DNA from: Salibacterium lacus
GTDB lineage: Bacteria; Bacillota; Bacilli; Bacillales; Marinococcaceae
Length of the DNA: 64,000 nt
Reading direction: 5' to 3'
Assembly: GCF_042684865.1 (NCBI RefSeq)
Contig: NZ_JBHUML010000002.1
Span: 1,860,001 to 1,924,000 of the forward strand
Below, piece by piece: positions 1-6,651 of the stretch. A program made the position numbers and the translations under genes. Positions within the stretch are counted from its first letter, which is position 1. Every line of letters begins with the position of its first letter. The notes under the pieces were generated by a model. The model had not been told where the DNA came from and made no database searches. It saw only the letters and a list, made by a program, of their open reading frames with translations.

Positions 1-456
1 GACTACGGAAATCGGCAGGGCAAACGCAATGTACGGACCTATCAATCCCCATAGCGTGTCGTACAAACCGAGGTTCTGGGTTAACAGAAATATCGGAATA
101 AGGGTCGTATGAATAGGAATCATCATACCGACCATAAACAAGAGCAGCAGCGGACGATTTAACTTAAATTTCATTCTGGACAGCGGATAGCTTGCCATTG
201 CTGAAAAGATAATGACGAGCACCACCGAAATCACAGAAACAAACAAGCTGTTCCCGAAATATTGAAAGAAGTTTGTCTCAAACAGGGCCGTGTAGTTATC
301 CAGTGAGAAATTCTGAGGCAGTGCCCAGGGAGCTGCACTGAATTCCCCTTGTTCCTTGAAAGAAGTATTCAGCATAATGAAAAACGGAAGACCGGTGAAC
401 AATAGAATCAAAATCGCAACAACGTAGAGCGGAATATGTTTTAACTTTTTCAGCAT
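1..456 (-). CDS. Sugar ABC transporter permease, MalG type (partial)
   Basis: This is the second inner-membrane permease of a carbohydrate ABC importer. The frame is read from an ATG at 456-454, one base past the stop of the upstream permease, so the two are translationally coupled. It runs off the left edge, so about 152 N-terminal residues are visible and the EAA loop is missing. The visible part starts MLKKLKHIPLYVVAILILF, a first membrane segment, followed by the periplasmic-side segment with the SLDNYTALFETN pattern usual in MalG-type permeases, and then hydrophobic segments including a PIHTTLIPIF stretch. It is the last visible gene of the set with the binding protein and MalF-type permease. 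The substrate is probably a xylose-related sugar or xyloside, inferred only from the XylR-type operator upstream. Confidence 0.9.
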   Translation of the reverse strand, partial: MLKKLKHIPLYVVAILILLFTGLPFFIMLNTSFKEQGEFSAAPWALPQNFSLDNYTALFETNFFQYFGNSLFVSVISVVLVIIFSAMASYPLSRMKFKLNRPLLLLFMVGMMIPIHTTLIPIFLLTQNLGLYDTLWGLIGPYIAFALPISVV

Positions 457-457
457 A

Positions 458-1396
458 TTAGTAATCCGCCTTTCGTTTATTGTCCAATGTGATAATGATG
501 ACAGTTACAATGAAAGCTATAATAAACATCATGGAAGATATCGTACTTCCATACCCCATATTGAAATTGGTGAAGGTCTGATCATACATATAAGTGGCCA
601 TCAGATCTGTTGCGTTATTCGGCCCGCCTCCGGTCATAATGTAAATGAGATCAAAGTATTTAAGCGCTCCGATAATAGACAATATGGCGGAGGTAACAAT
701 AATAGGTTTTAACAGCGGCAGTGTGATGCTTGAAAACCGCTTCCAGCCGGTAGCTCCATCAATATCAGCGGCTTCATATAATTCTTCGGGAATCCCCACA
801 ATGGCAGCCCGGAAGAGAATCATATAAAAAGGAGCAAACTGCCAGCATATCGTTACAATAACAGCCCATATTGCTGTGTTCTCATTTCCCAGCCAGCCCC
901 TCTGCAGCGATTCCAGACCTACGGATCCAAGCACTTGGTTGACCAAACCGAAATTGGCATCATAAATGTAAATGAAAAGAATACCGATTGCCACCGTCGA
1001 CATAAGAAACGGCATAAAATAGACCGTTCGGAATAATCTCATTCCCTTCACGGGACTGAAAAGAAGCAGCGCCATAACCAATCCGAGAGGAATTTGAGTG
1101 AACAATGACGCGGCAATTAAAAGGGTATTATTTTTCAAAGACTGCCAGAATGTCATATCTCTAAATAACTCTATATAATTCTGGAGGCCGATAAATTCCA
1201 GATCGGCATCAATGCCTGTCCAGTCGAATGTACTGTAGTAAAACGTCATGCCTATCGCATAAATAACATACATCCCGTAGATGATAAGCGCCGGAGCCAT
1301 GAAACCTATAATGACCCAGGTCTTTTTCCTTTTTTGTTTTTTTCTAAAAGCTGCTGAACCGGCATACACCTGCTGAGACTGTGTGTGTTCAGACAA
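458..1396 (-). CDS. Sugar ABC transporter permease, MalF type
   Basis: 312-residue membrane permease of a CUT1-type sugar ABC importer. The N-terminus is basic (KKQKRKKTW) and is followed by six predicted membrane segments. The conserved cytoplasmic EAA loop is visible around residues 205-225 (EELYEAADIDGATGWKRF), which docks on the shared ATPase. The start is TTG, chosen because a GGGGGG-type ribosome-binding site lies 8 bases upstream. It lies between the binding protein (67 bases upstream) and the MalG-type permease (1 base downstream). No ATPase gene is next to it in the window; such systems often share an MsmK/MsmX-type ATPase encoded elsewhere. Confidence 0.95.
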   Translation of the reverse strand: MSEHTQSQQVYAGSAAFRKKQKRKKTWVIIGFMAPALIIYGMYVIYAIGMTFYYSTFDWTGIDADLEFIGLQNYIELFRDMTFWQSLKNNTLLIAASLFTQIPLGLVMALLLFSPVKGMRLFRTVYFMPFLMSTVAIGILFIYIYDANFGLVNQVLGSVGLESLQRGWLGNENTAIWAVIVTICWQFAPFYMILFRAAIVGIPEELYEAADIDGATGWKRFSSITLPLLKPIIVTSAILSIIGALKYFDLIYIMTGGGPNNATDLMATYMYDQTFTNFNMGYGSTISSMMFIIAFIVTVIIITLDNKRKADY

Positions 1397-1463
1397 AAGA
1401 AGTTCCCCCCTTATGTAAGGGCTGCATCAGGATGCAGCGATATTTCCCGATGCAGCATTATGG
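1397..1463 (-). promoter_or_regulatory. Intercistronic hairpin after the binding-protein gene
   Basis: The gap between binding protein and permease holds GCTGCATC (1421-1428), then GATGCAGC at 1431-1438 and again at 1449-1456. Two alternative stems can form. No T-run follows, so this looks like an mRNA-stabilising or attenuating hairpin that favours expression of the binding protein over the permeases, rather than a full terminator. Confidence 0.5.
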
Positions 1464-2762
1464 TTATTCCAGTACTTCCTGCGCTGCCTGCTCGACTTCC
1501 TGCGCTGCTTCTTCCGGTGTGATGGAGTCTCCAAACAGTCCTTGAGTTGTGTCTAAGTGTACCTGCGCCACCTCAGGCGGCAGGGTCTGATCATAGAACG
1601 TCTGAAGATAGTTTGCTTCATTCAGCGTGTTGTTCAGTCTTTCAATGTAACCATCTTCATATTCCACACCCTGAACGGCTGAAATGTTTCCGCTTCGATC
1701 AGCCAGTCCCTGCGCAGTCTCCTGACTGCTCAATTCTTTCAACAGTTCAAGAGCAAGATCAGGGTGCTCCGTCTGGGAAGAAATAGAAAAGGCAGGACTA
1801 ACCCCTCCAACTGCGTGATTTTGACTTCCTTGTCCTCCCTCTACTTCAGGAAAAAGAAAATAGTCTAATTTTTCTTCAAACTCAGGCATTTCTTTTCTCA
1901 CATTATTTAACATCGCGCCGCTGTTCATGATTTCCATCGCCGCGTCTCCGGAATACATCAGCTGTCTCGATTGGCCGTTATCATAATTCATCCCATTGAC
2001 TCCATCCGGGAAGGCTCCCATATCAACCAGTTCCTGAATTTTCTGTCCCCCTTCAATATAAGCTTCATCATCAAACGTCCGGCCGGTGCGGTTATAGGCT
2101 TCATTAAATAAATCAGGCCCGCCTATTCTTTCTGCCAGATACATCATATAAAAGGCTCCGGGCCACTGCGGCTGATTGGCCAGCGCAAATGGAATGATGT
2201 CGTTGGATCTCAGCGTTTCTACTATTCCAAGAAGATCATCATACGTCGCCGGAACTTCAAGGTCGTACTCCTCAAAGATAGCTGTGTTATACCAGACCGG
2301 CGTCAGTTCCATACCGACCGGTACTCCATAAATTTCATCATTAAAGGTAACCGTATCCAGTCCTGTCTGCAGGTAATTATCCGTGTTTATATCCTCTGTG
2401 ATATTCATCACCTGATCCGAATCTACAAAGTTTTTCAGCCATCCACCTCCCCAGGAGTGGAAAATATCGGGTGGAGAGTCCCCGCCCATCGACGTGATAA
2501 TCTGTTCCTTATATGGATCGTTCTGATATTGATTCAGCTCGACGGTGACACCATCATGTTCTTGTTCAAACCGTTGAGCCGCTTCCTGAAGCACCTGTTC
2601 TGCCTCCCCTGTTTCAATATGCCACAGAGATAAAACAGTGTCTTCAGAACTTCCCCCCGAGTCTGATCCTCCGTCCGGCGTCTCCGCATTCTCTGACGAA
2701 GGCTGGCATCCCGCAGCAAGAACCATCAACGAACAAAAGAAAACAACAGCTTGTTTTTTCAA
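1464..2762 (-). CDS. Sugar ABC transporter substrate-binding lipoprotein
   Basis: Extracytoplasmic solute-binding protein of family 1 (MalE-like), about 432 residues. I chose the TTG at 2762-2760 because AGGGAGG sits 8 bases upstream and the product then begins LKKQAVVFFCSLMVLAAGC, a classic lipoprotein signal with an LAAGC lipobox. A longer frame reaching 2810 would add a poor N-terminus. The mature protein begins with a Ser/Gly/Asp linker and then the VLSLWHIETGEAEQ start typical of sugar-binding proteins. It is the first gene of the transporter operon and lies behind a promoter, a XylR-type operator and a cre site. The exact sugar is not visible from sequence. Confidence 0.95.
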   Translation of the reverse strand: MKKQAVVFFCSLMVLAAGCQPSSENAETPDGGSDSGGSSEDTVLSLWHIETGEAEQVLQEAAQRFEQEHDGVTVELNQYQNDPYKEQIITSMGGDSPPDIFHSWGGGWLKNFVDSDQVMNITEDINTDNYLQTGLDTVTFNDEIYGVPVGMELTPVWYNTAIFEEYDLEVPATYDDLLGIVETLRSNDIIPFALANQPQWPGAFYMMYLAERIGGPDLFNEAYNRTGRTFDDEAYIEGGQKIQELVDMGAFPDGVNGMNYDNGQSRQLMYSGDAAMEIMNSGAMLNNVRKEMPEFEEKLDYFLFPEVEGGQGSQNHAVGGVSPAFSISSQTEHPDLALELLKELSSQETAQGLADRSGNISAVQGVEYEDGYIERLNNTLNEANYLQTFYDQTLPPEVAQVHLDTTQGLFGDSITPEEAAQEVEQAAQEVLE

Positions 2763-2785
2763 TCGAATAACCTCCCTTTTCTTTT

Positions 2786-2800
2786 TGATACCGCTTACAA
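2786..2800 (-). promoter_or_regulatory. cre site (CcpA catabolite-repression operator)
   Basis: The minus strand reads TTGTAAGCGGTATCA, matching all constrained positions of the Bacillus cre consensus WTGNAANCGNWNNCW. It lies between the promoter and the start of the binding-protein gene, a position where CcpA binding would block elongation. It predicts glucose repression of the transporter. Confidence 0.85.
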
Positions 2801-2852
2801 AGCACATCAAAAAAACCCCTTATCTCTTTATCCCCCCTTCTCAGAAAAATCA

Positions 2853-2881
2853 ACTAAGTTTGTTCATCGGATAAACTTAGT
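2853..2881 (-). promoter_or_regulatory. XylR-type operator
   Basis: ACTAAGTTT (2853-2861) and AAACTTAGT (2873-2881) form a perfect 9-bp inverted repeat around an 11-base spacer. On the minus strand the core has half-sites AGTTTAT and AACAAACT spaced as in the 21-bp xyl operator of Bacillus (AGTTTGTT/AACAAACT). It lies just downstream of the -10 box of the transporter promoter, where a ROK-family XylR repressor would act. The xylR gene itself is not in the window. Confidence 0.75.
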
Positions 2882-2894
2882 TTGGTTATTATTT

Positions 2895-2923
2895 ATAGTA
2901 ACTTATGAAATATCGAATGACAA
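2895..2923 (-). promoter_or_regulatory. SigA promoter of the sugar ABC operon
   Basis: On the minus strand TTGTCA (-35) and TACTAT (-10) are separated by exactly 17 bases. The XylR-type operator follows within 14 bases and the cre site further downstream, so the arrangement is promoter, operator, cre, gene. Confidence 0.75.
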
Positions 2924-2970
2924 GCGTTTTTTTAAATTTCTGCATTTTTCTCCGCACCCTGTGATCTTTC

Positions 2971-3107
2971 AAAAAATTAACTTTCTATTTATACCATCTT
3001 AATATTTATCCTTCACAATAGTACATGCGGTTTTTCATTTATTTGGAAAAATAAATGGATGCAGGATCTAATACCGGCCTAGAGGAGGAGAAAAACTTTA
3101 TGCCCAA
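2971..3107 (+). repeat. Copy 1 of a ~135-bp chemoreceptor leader (orphan)
   Basis: This stretch is a near copy of 4324-4460, the leader, ribosome-binding site and first codons of the decayed chemoreceptor. Shared landmarks in order are ACTTTCTATTT, TATTTATCCTTCACAA, TTTTTCATTTATTTGGAAAAATAA, GGATCTAATACCG and a GAG-rich Shine-Dalgarno before ATG. Here the ATG (3100) leads nowhere: a few codons later the sequence turns into the antisense strand of a truncated xylose isomerase gene. The repeat marks a deletion or recombination joint. Confidence 0.8.
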
Positions 3108-3266
3108 ATCTACAAATGTATGCCAGTACGCGACGGAAAAACGCAGATGCTCCTCCATCGTCTTTCCCTGTACTTTTTCCTTTGGATTGTAATACTTAAA
3201 CGCAAAAGGATTAGTAGACTTCGGTCCTTCATATGAAATCCGGCTGATGTCTTTGAAATATTCCAT
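3106..3266 (-). pseudogene. xylA: Truncated xylose isomerase (5' end only)
   Basis: The frame from ATG 3266 reads MEYFKDISRISYEGP, then KSTNPFAFKYYNP and EHLRFSVAYWHTF. These blocks are the conserved first ~55 residues of bacterial xylose isomerase, which normally has about 440 residues. Homology stops near 3106, exactly where the orphan chemoreceptor leader begins; the open frame continues to 3039 with unrelated sequence. A good AAGGAGG site precedes the ATG and a near-cre site lies upstream, so the gene start was once functional. All metal and substrate ligands are missing, so the remnant cannot be active. With the XylR-type operator nearby it shows that a xylose operon once stood here. Confidence 0.9.
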
Positions 3267-3290
3267 AAAACAAGTCCTCCTTCACTATTA

Positions 3291-3305
3291 AAAAACCGCT
3301 TACAT
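3291..3305 (-). promoter_or_regulatory. Near-cre site upstream of the xylA remnant
   Basis: The minus strand reads ATGTAAGCGGTTTTT, one mismatch from the cre consensus, 25 bases upstream of the remnant start codon. A second cre-like site lies at 3548-3562. Confidence 0.5.
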
Positions 3306-3338
3306 CACGGCTGTTGATTATCCAAATATAGGAAGCGT

Positions 3339-3464
3339 TTCGTTGGACTCCGCCCTTCTTGCCCGCTTTCCGCAGGCGTCGCCTCAGCTACCGGGAAAAT
3401 CACCCGGTGATCTTCGGCTGACGCTTCTCCCGCTGGAGTCGGGCAAACGGCTCCGTCCAACGAA
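3339..3464. repeat. 126-bp inverted-repeat element
   Basis: The element is bounded by perfect 10-bp terminal inverted repeats, TTCGTTGGAC at 3339-3348 and GTCCAACGAA at 3455-3464. The interior is GC-rich and self-complementary in blocks (GACTCCAGCGGGAGAAGCGTC, read on the minus strand, and TCACCGGGTGA in the centre). It resembles the dispersed structured repeats with a CCGCAGG/AAAGCGGGC pattern seen in many Bacillaceae. It sits between the xylA remnant and its likely promoter and so may have contributed to silencing that operon. It encodes no protein. Confidence 0.75.
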
Positions 3465-3547
3465 AAAGAAGGGGGAATACATGCTTTGATCACAGATCCC
3501 CCCTCCTCATAGAATCCTTTCCCATTCCTTTATATAGTAAATCAACA

Positions 3548-3620
3548 GGCGTGCGCTTACATAGTATTTTACTCTTCGTTGCTTTATTTATATATCGAAT
3601 AAACTAAGTCTATGTACAAT
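3548..3620 (-). promoter_or_regulatory. Degenerate xylA promoter region with cre and half operator
   Basis: The minus strand holds AGTTTATTCGAT (plus-strand positions about 3590-3601), sharing its 12-base core with the XylR-type operator at 2853-2881, but the second half-site has decayed. A cre-like box ATGTAAGCGCACGCC lies at 3548-3562 with one mismatch. A TATATAAAT run could serve as a -10 box. This is best read as the decayed control region of the lost xylA. Confidence 0.5.
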
Positions 3621-3750
3621 AGTTACAACCTTCCCCGTCCGCTGCCGGAAAGTACTGCACCTCAAAAGTCCGTCTGAAACCAAACTTTCGGAGTGCTTCC
3701 AATCCTGCGGATATTTTTCTTAGGTGGCTCTTAAAACGCGCTTTTTCATG
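3621..3750. other. Intergenic, nothing recognised
   Basis: I see no gene, hairpin with T-run or promoter here. The open frame on the plus strand that starts nearby is the antisense shadow of the YdaT-like gene. Confidence 0.4.
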
Positions 3751-4200
3751 TCAGTAGGAATGCCGGTCCTCTTCTGTACCGTCTTTTTTGTAGATGACTG
3801 CTTCTGTTCCTTTGTTACCGGCAATGTCTTTTGCTTCCTGCACCGCGTCGGACTTTCGTTCAAATACTTCAGCCGGTTTTTCAGCACCATTTGCCTGTAC
3901 TGCCCATCCGTCTTCGTGAGGGACAACCATTTCCGCCCGGTCAAGAAGTTCCGGCCGGTTTTTGTACTGTTTGTCTTCCTCGTCCCGGTTGGTCGGATCC
4001 GCCTCTTTCATAAAATCATCTATTTCACCCGCGGAAGCATTGTCATACCACTCTTTAGCCTGTTCGGTAGCAATCGGTATCGCAGTTCCTTCCTCGTATC
4101 CTTCATCGATCATGGCATTCGCAATATCAATCGCTTTTTTACGTTCCGGCTTATCCAGGTTTTTCAGCGACGAAGGGTAATCATTCATGGTCCAGGGCAT
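3751..4200 (-). CDS. ydaT: YdaT-like general stress protein (DUF2188)
   Basis: 149-residue soluble protein. The N-terminal half (MPWTMNDYPSSLKNLDKPER to about residue 50, with AIPIATEQAKEW) matches the ChaB-like/YdaT start of Bacillus stress proteins, and the C-terminal half (WAVQANGAEKPAEVF to about residue 140) matches the small DUF2188 fold. B. subtilis YdaT belongs to the SigB regulon, and here a SigB-type promoter lies 38 bases upstream. The molecular function of the family is unknown. The start ATG at 4200 has an AGGAGGA site in front. The gene is intact although it stands between two degraded loci. Confidence 0.88.
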   Translation of the reverse strand: MPWTMNDYPSSLKNLDKPERKKAIDIANAMIDEGYEEGTAIPIATEQAKEWYDNASAGEIDDFMKEADPTNRDEEDKQYKNRPELLDRAEMVVPHEDGWAVQANGAEKPAEVFERKSDAVQEAKDIAGNKGTEAVIYKKDGTEEDRHSY

Positions 4201-4237
4201 AAGGATTCCTCCTTTTTCCTTGTTTTTATAAATATAT

Positions 4238-4263
4238 ATTACCAGTTCTCCCTTTTCTCAAAC
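4238..4263 (-). promoter_or_regulatory. Putative SigB promoter of the ydaT-like gene
   Basis: The minus strand reads GTTTGA, 14 bases, then GGTAAT, close to the SigB consensus GTTTAA-N12-15-GGGTAA. The identity of the gene as a YdaT homologue independently supports SigB control. Confidence 0.6.
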
Positions 4264-4323
4264 CTTGTTATCCATACCGGCCGGATCATACTGATACTTT
4301 TCCATCTTTTCCAGTATCTTATT

Positions 4324-4460
4324 AAAAATTTACTTTCTATTTCCATCTCCTTGATATTTATCCTTCACAACAGTATGTGCAGTTTTTCATTTATTTGGAA
4401 AAATAACAGGATACAGGATCTAATACCGACCTCGAGTAGGAGAAAGCCTTCATGCTCAAA
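4324..4460 (+). repeat. Copy 2 of the ~135-bp chemoreceptor leader
   Basis: This is the partner of 2971-3107. Here the leader is still attached to a chemoreceptor reading frame starting at 4452. The two copies are direct repeats about 1.35 kb apart. Confidence 0.8.
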
Positions 4461-4943
4461 AAACGATAGAATAACTTGAACATCGGTAAAAAGTTCGGAA
4501 CAGCTTTAACAGTGACCATTGTACTGTTCACTATTTCTACAATTATCGTTTCCTTTCAGCTGACGCAGGTTCAGAGTAATATGAGCGCCGCGGAGACGCA
4601 GGCGGAACATTCTATTGTCATATCAACGCTGCTGGGCGTTTTGATTGTACTGCTGGTGAACCGGAATTAATTTGATGCAATCAATGAATCCATTGACTCC
4701 ATGCAGCACCGCATCCAAACGGTTAGTTCCAATTTAACCAGCATCGCCGCCCACAGCGCCAAAGTCAGCGAATCCGGCGAAGAGATTACCGCCACCTCGG
4801 AAGAAACAACCGCCGGCATTGAGCAGGTATCAGGCACTGCCGAGCAGCAGAACTCAGCTATGCAGGAAGTCGCCGGAAACGCCGAATCCCTCTCCCAAAT
4901 GTCGGAAGAGCTGAACAGCTTAACGAAGAAATTCCGGCTCTAA
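4452..4943 (+). pseudogene. Decayed methyl-accepting chemotaxis protein
   Basis: In a single frame from ATG 4452 the product reads MLKKR, a TAG stop (4467), NNLNIGKKFGTALTVTIVLF (first membrane segment), a very short loop, ISTLLGVLIVLLVN (second membrane segment), a TAA stop (4668), then FDAINESIDSMQHRIQTVSS and a methylation-helix-like segment EEITATSEETTAGIEQVSG ending LTKKFRL. A normal chemoreceptor has about 550-670 residues. The ligand-binding domain, HAMP domain and most of the signalling hairpin are deleted and two in-frame stops remain, so no receptor can be made. A terminator follows. The intact chemoreceptor at 10815-12842 is not a close copy. Confidence 0.9.
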
Positions 4944-4974
4944 CACACTGGACACCACTGGCACAGCATGATCC

Positions 4975-5012
4975 GCTCCCGTTTACCCCAGCAGATAAAC
5001 GGGAGCTTTTTT
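4975..5012 (+). terminator. Rho-independent terminator
   Basis: GCTCCCGTTTA (4975-4985) pairs with TAAACGGGAGC (4996-5006) and is followed by six T. It closes the decayed chemoreceptor locus. Confidence 0.9.
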
Positions 5013-5221
5013 CGAAAACATTGTTTGTTTTGTAAAAAATATTTTTTCAAAACTTATCACTGCTTTTCACTGAAGCTCACTGAGATTCACTGAGCATTCT
5101 CATGATCTATGACTGCCTGTCATCAACGTTGGAGGAAAATACCGGCTGTGATACGATGTTTCCCAGTTGATCAGAAAAAAGCGCTCCCCGCGGCGGGAGA
5201 AACTCGAGGAGGAGATTCGCT
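5013..5221. other. Upstream region of the amidohydrolase operon
   Basis: Contains three spaced copies of a TTCACTGA-like motif (CTTTTCACTGAAGCTCACTGA, then GATTCACTGA, about 5058-5095) and a good AGGAGGAG site before the start at 5222. I did not identify a convincing -35/-10 pair. Confidence 0.35.
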
Positions 5222-6259
5222 ATGTTAATTGATACCGATGTACACGAACGCGTCATGTACGACGAACTGCTTCCTTACCTGGAGCAGCCTTGGAAAAGAT
5301 ATATTGAAGACTGCCACTGGATACAGGAAAAACATATGCCTTACACACAGCCTGCAGTAGCCGGGGTGGACCGCGCTGATGCCCGCATCCCGGACGGCCG
5401 CCCGGCGGGAACGGACCTTTCGTTCATGCAGCAGCAGCTGCTGGATGCCAACAATCACGAAAAAGCGATACTCACCGGCGCTCTCGACCCTTCCCCGTCT
5501 TCCATGCACGGCTGGTATGAAATGGCGACGGCTCTTGCCACGGCGTATAATAACTGGCAGATTGACAAATGGCTGGATCAGGACGAACGCCTTTACGGGT
5601 CCATTCATATTGCGGCTCAGGAACCCTGGAACGCGGTGAAAGAAATAGAACGTGTCGGCTCCCACCCTAAAATGGTACAGGTGCTGCTTCCAATCGACGA
5701 TAAGCTGTGGGGCGATCCGTACTACCATCCGATTTTTGAAGCGGCCCAGAGGCATAACCTGGCAATCGGCATGCATCACAACGAGCCGCCGGTTTATTAC
5801 GGACAGTGGCCGAAATACTTTATCGAGTGGCACACCCTGATCCCGACGTCCCACATGAATGTCATCACAAACATGATTTTTAACGGCGTATTCGATAAAT
5901 TCCCGGACCTGAAGCTGATTATGATTGAAGGCGGCTTCACGTATGTTCCTTTTCTCTTGAATAAAATGGATCAGCAGTATACCGATCTCCGTCATGAGGT
6001 GCCGTGGGTGAAGCGGATGCCAAGCGATATTGTGCGGGAAAACATGCTGTTTACCACGCAGCCGCTTGAGAGCATGAAGAAGAAAGAACTCACGCAGATT
6101 ATCGATCAGCTCGGGTCGGATGAGATTATTTCGTTTTCGACCGATTATCCGCACTGGGATTTCGATTCGCCGGATGCAGCGCTTCCGCCGAATCTGGATG
6201 ACGATCTAAAAAAGAAACTTTACACCGAAAACGCACGTAACTTTTATCCCAAATTTTAA
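5222..6259 (+). CDS. Amidohydrolase family 2 (ACMSD-like TIM barrel) protein
   Basis: 345-residue metal-dependent TIM barrel of the amidohydrolase_2 family, which includes aminocarboxymuconate-semialdehyde decarboxylase and related decarboxylases or hydrolases. The N-terminal DTDVHE motif replaces the usual DxHxH metal site, GMHHNEPP lies near residue 185, IMIEGGF near 240 and STDYPHWDFDSP near 305, where the Asp and His are conserved in the family. No signal peptide, so cytoplasmic. The start has an AGGAGGAG site. The Rieske and reductase genes follow 19 and 16 bases apart, suggesting one operon that handles a ring or carboxylate compound together with electron transfer. The substrate is unknown. 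Confidence 0.88.
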   Translation: MLIDTDVHERVMYDELLPYLEQPWKRYIEDCHWIQEKHMPYTQPAVAGVDRADARIPDGRPAGTDLSFMQQQLLDANNHEKAILTGALDPSPSSMHGWYEMATALATAYNNWQIDKWLDQDERLYGSIHIAAQEPWNAVKEIERVGSHPKMVQVLLPIDDKLWGDPYYHPIFEAAQRHNLAIGMHHNEPPVYYGQWPKYFIEWHTLIPTSHMNVITNMIFNGVFDKFPDLKLIMIEGGFTYVPFLLNKMDQQYTDLRHEVPWVKRMPSDIVRENMLFTTQPLESMKKKELTQIIDQLGSDEIISFSTDYPHWDFDSPDAALPPNLDDDLKKKLYTENARNFYPKF

Positions 6260-6278
6260 GAACCAGGAGGTGCTGTTC

Positions 6279-6635
6279 ATGGAACAAACGGTCTGCCATA
6301 TAGAAGACCTGCAGCCCGGAGAAATGATGGAAAGCACACTCGGCAAGCACTCCATCGTTGTCTGCCGGGCTTCTGACGGACACTACTATGCTTTTTTGAA
6401 CCGCTGCATTCATCAGGGCGCCCCGCTTTCCAAAGGAAAACTGTGCGGAGCCCCCGCCCCTACCGATAACGTCGGGGAATATAATTTCGAAAAAGACGGA
6501 GATATCCTCCGCTGCCCGTGGCACGGCCGGGAATTTGATGTAAAAAATGAAGGCCGTATGCTCGTTAACGAAAAGTATAAAGTAAAAAATTTCGGCGTAT
6601 CAGTCGAAAATAATTACGTAATTGTTTACAATTGA
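6279..6635 (+). CDS. Rieske [2Fe-2S] ferredoxin-like protein
   Basis: 118-residue soluble Rieske protein. The cluster ligands are visible as CIHQGAPL (C-x-H) and CPWHGREF (C-x-x-H), separated by about 40 residues. Such small Rieske proteins usually carry electrons to an oxygenase. I start at ATG 6279, since AGGAGG lies 8 bases upstream; a GTG at 6270 overlaps the ribosome-binding site. It is placed between the amidohydrolase and an NAD(P)H-dependent flavoprotein that could reduce it. No oxygenase alpha subunit is encoded next to it, so the final electron acceptor is unclear. Confidence 0.92.
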   Translation: MEQTVCHIEDLQPGEMMESTLGKHSIVVCRASDGHYYAFLNRCIHQGAPLSKGKLCGAPAPTDNVGEYNFEKDGDILRCPWHGREFDVKNEGRMLVNEKYKVKNFGVSVENNYVIVYN

Positions 6636-6651
6636 GAGTGGGTGATGTTAA

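Noticed and set aside
3305..3493. 62-codon minus-strand frame
   Set aside because: It is the translation of the 126-bp inverted-repeat element.
3724..4479. 251-codon plus-strand open frame, hydrophobic and Phe/Arg-rich
   Set aside because: It is antisense to the YdaT-like gene, has no recognisable domain and lacks a ribosome-binding site.
5225..6154. 309-codon minus-strand open frame
   Set aside because: Antisense shadow of the amidohydrolase, whose frame has clear family motifs.
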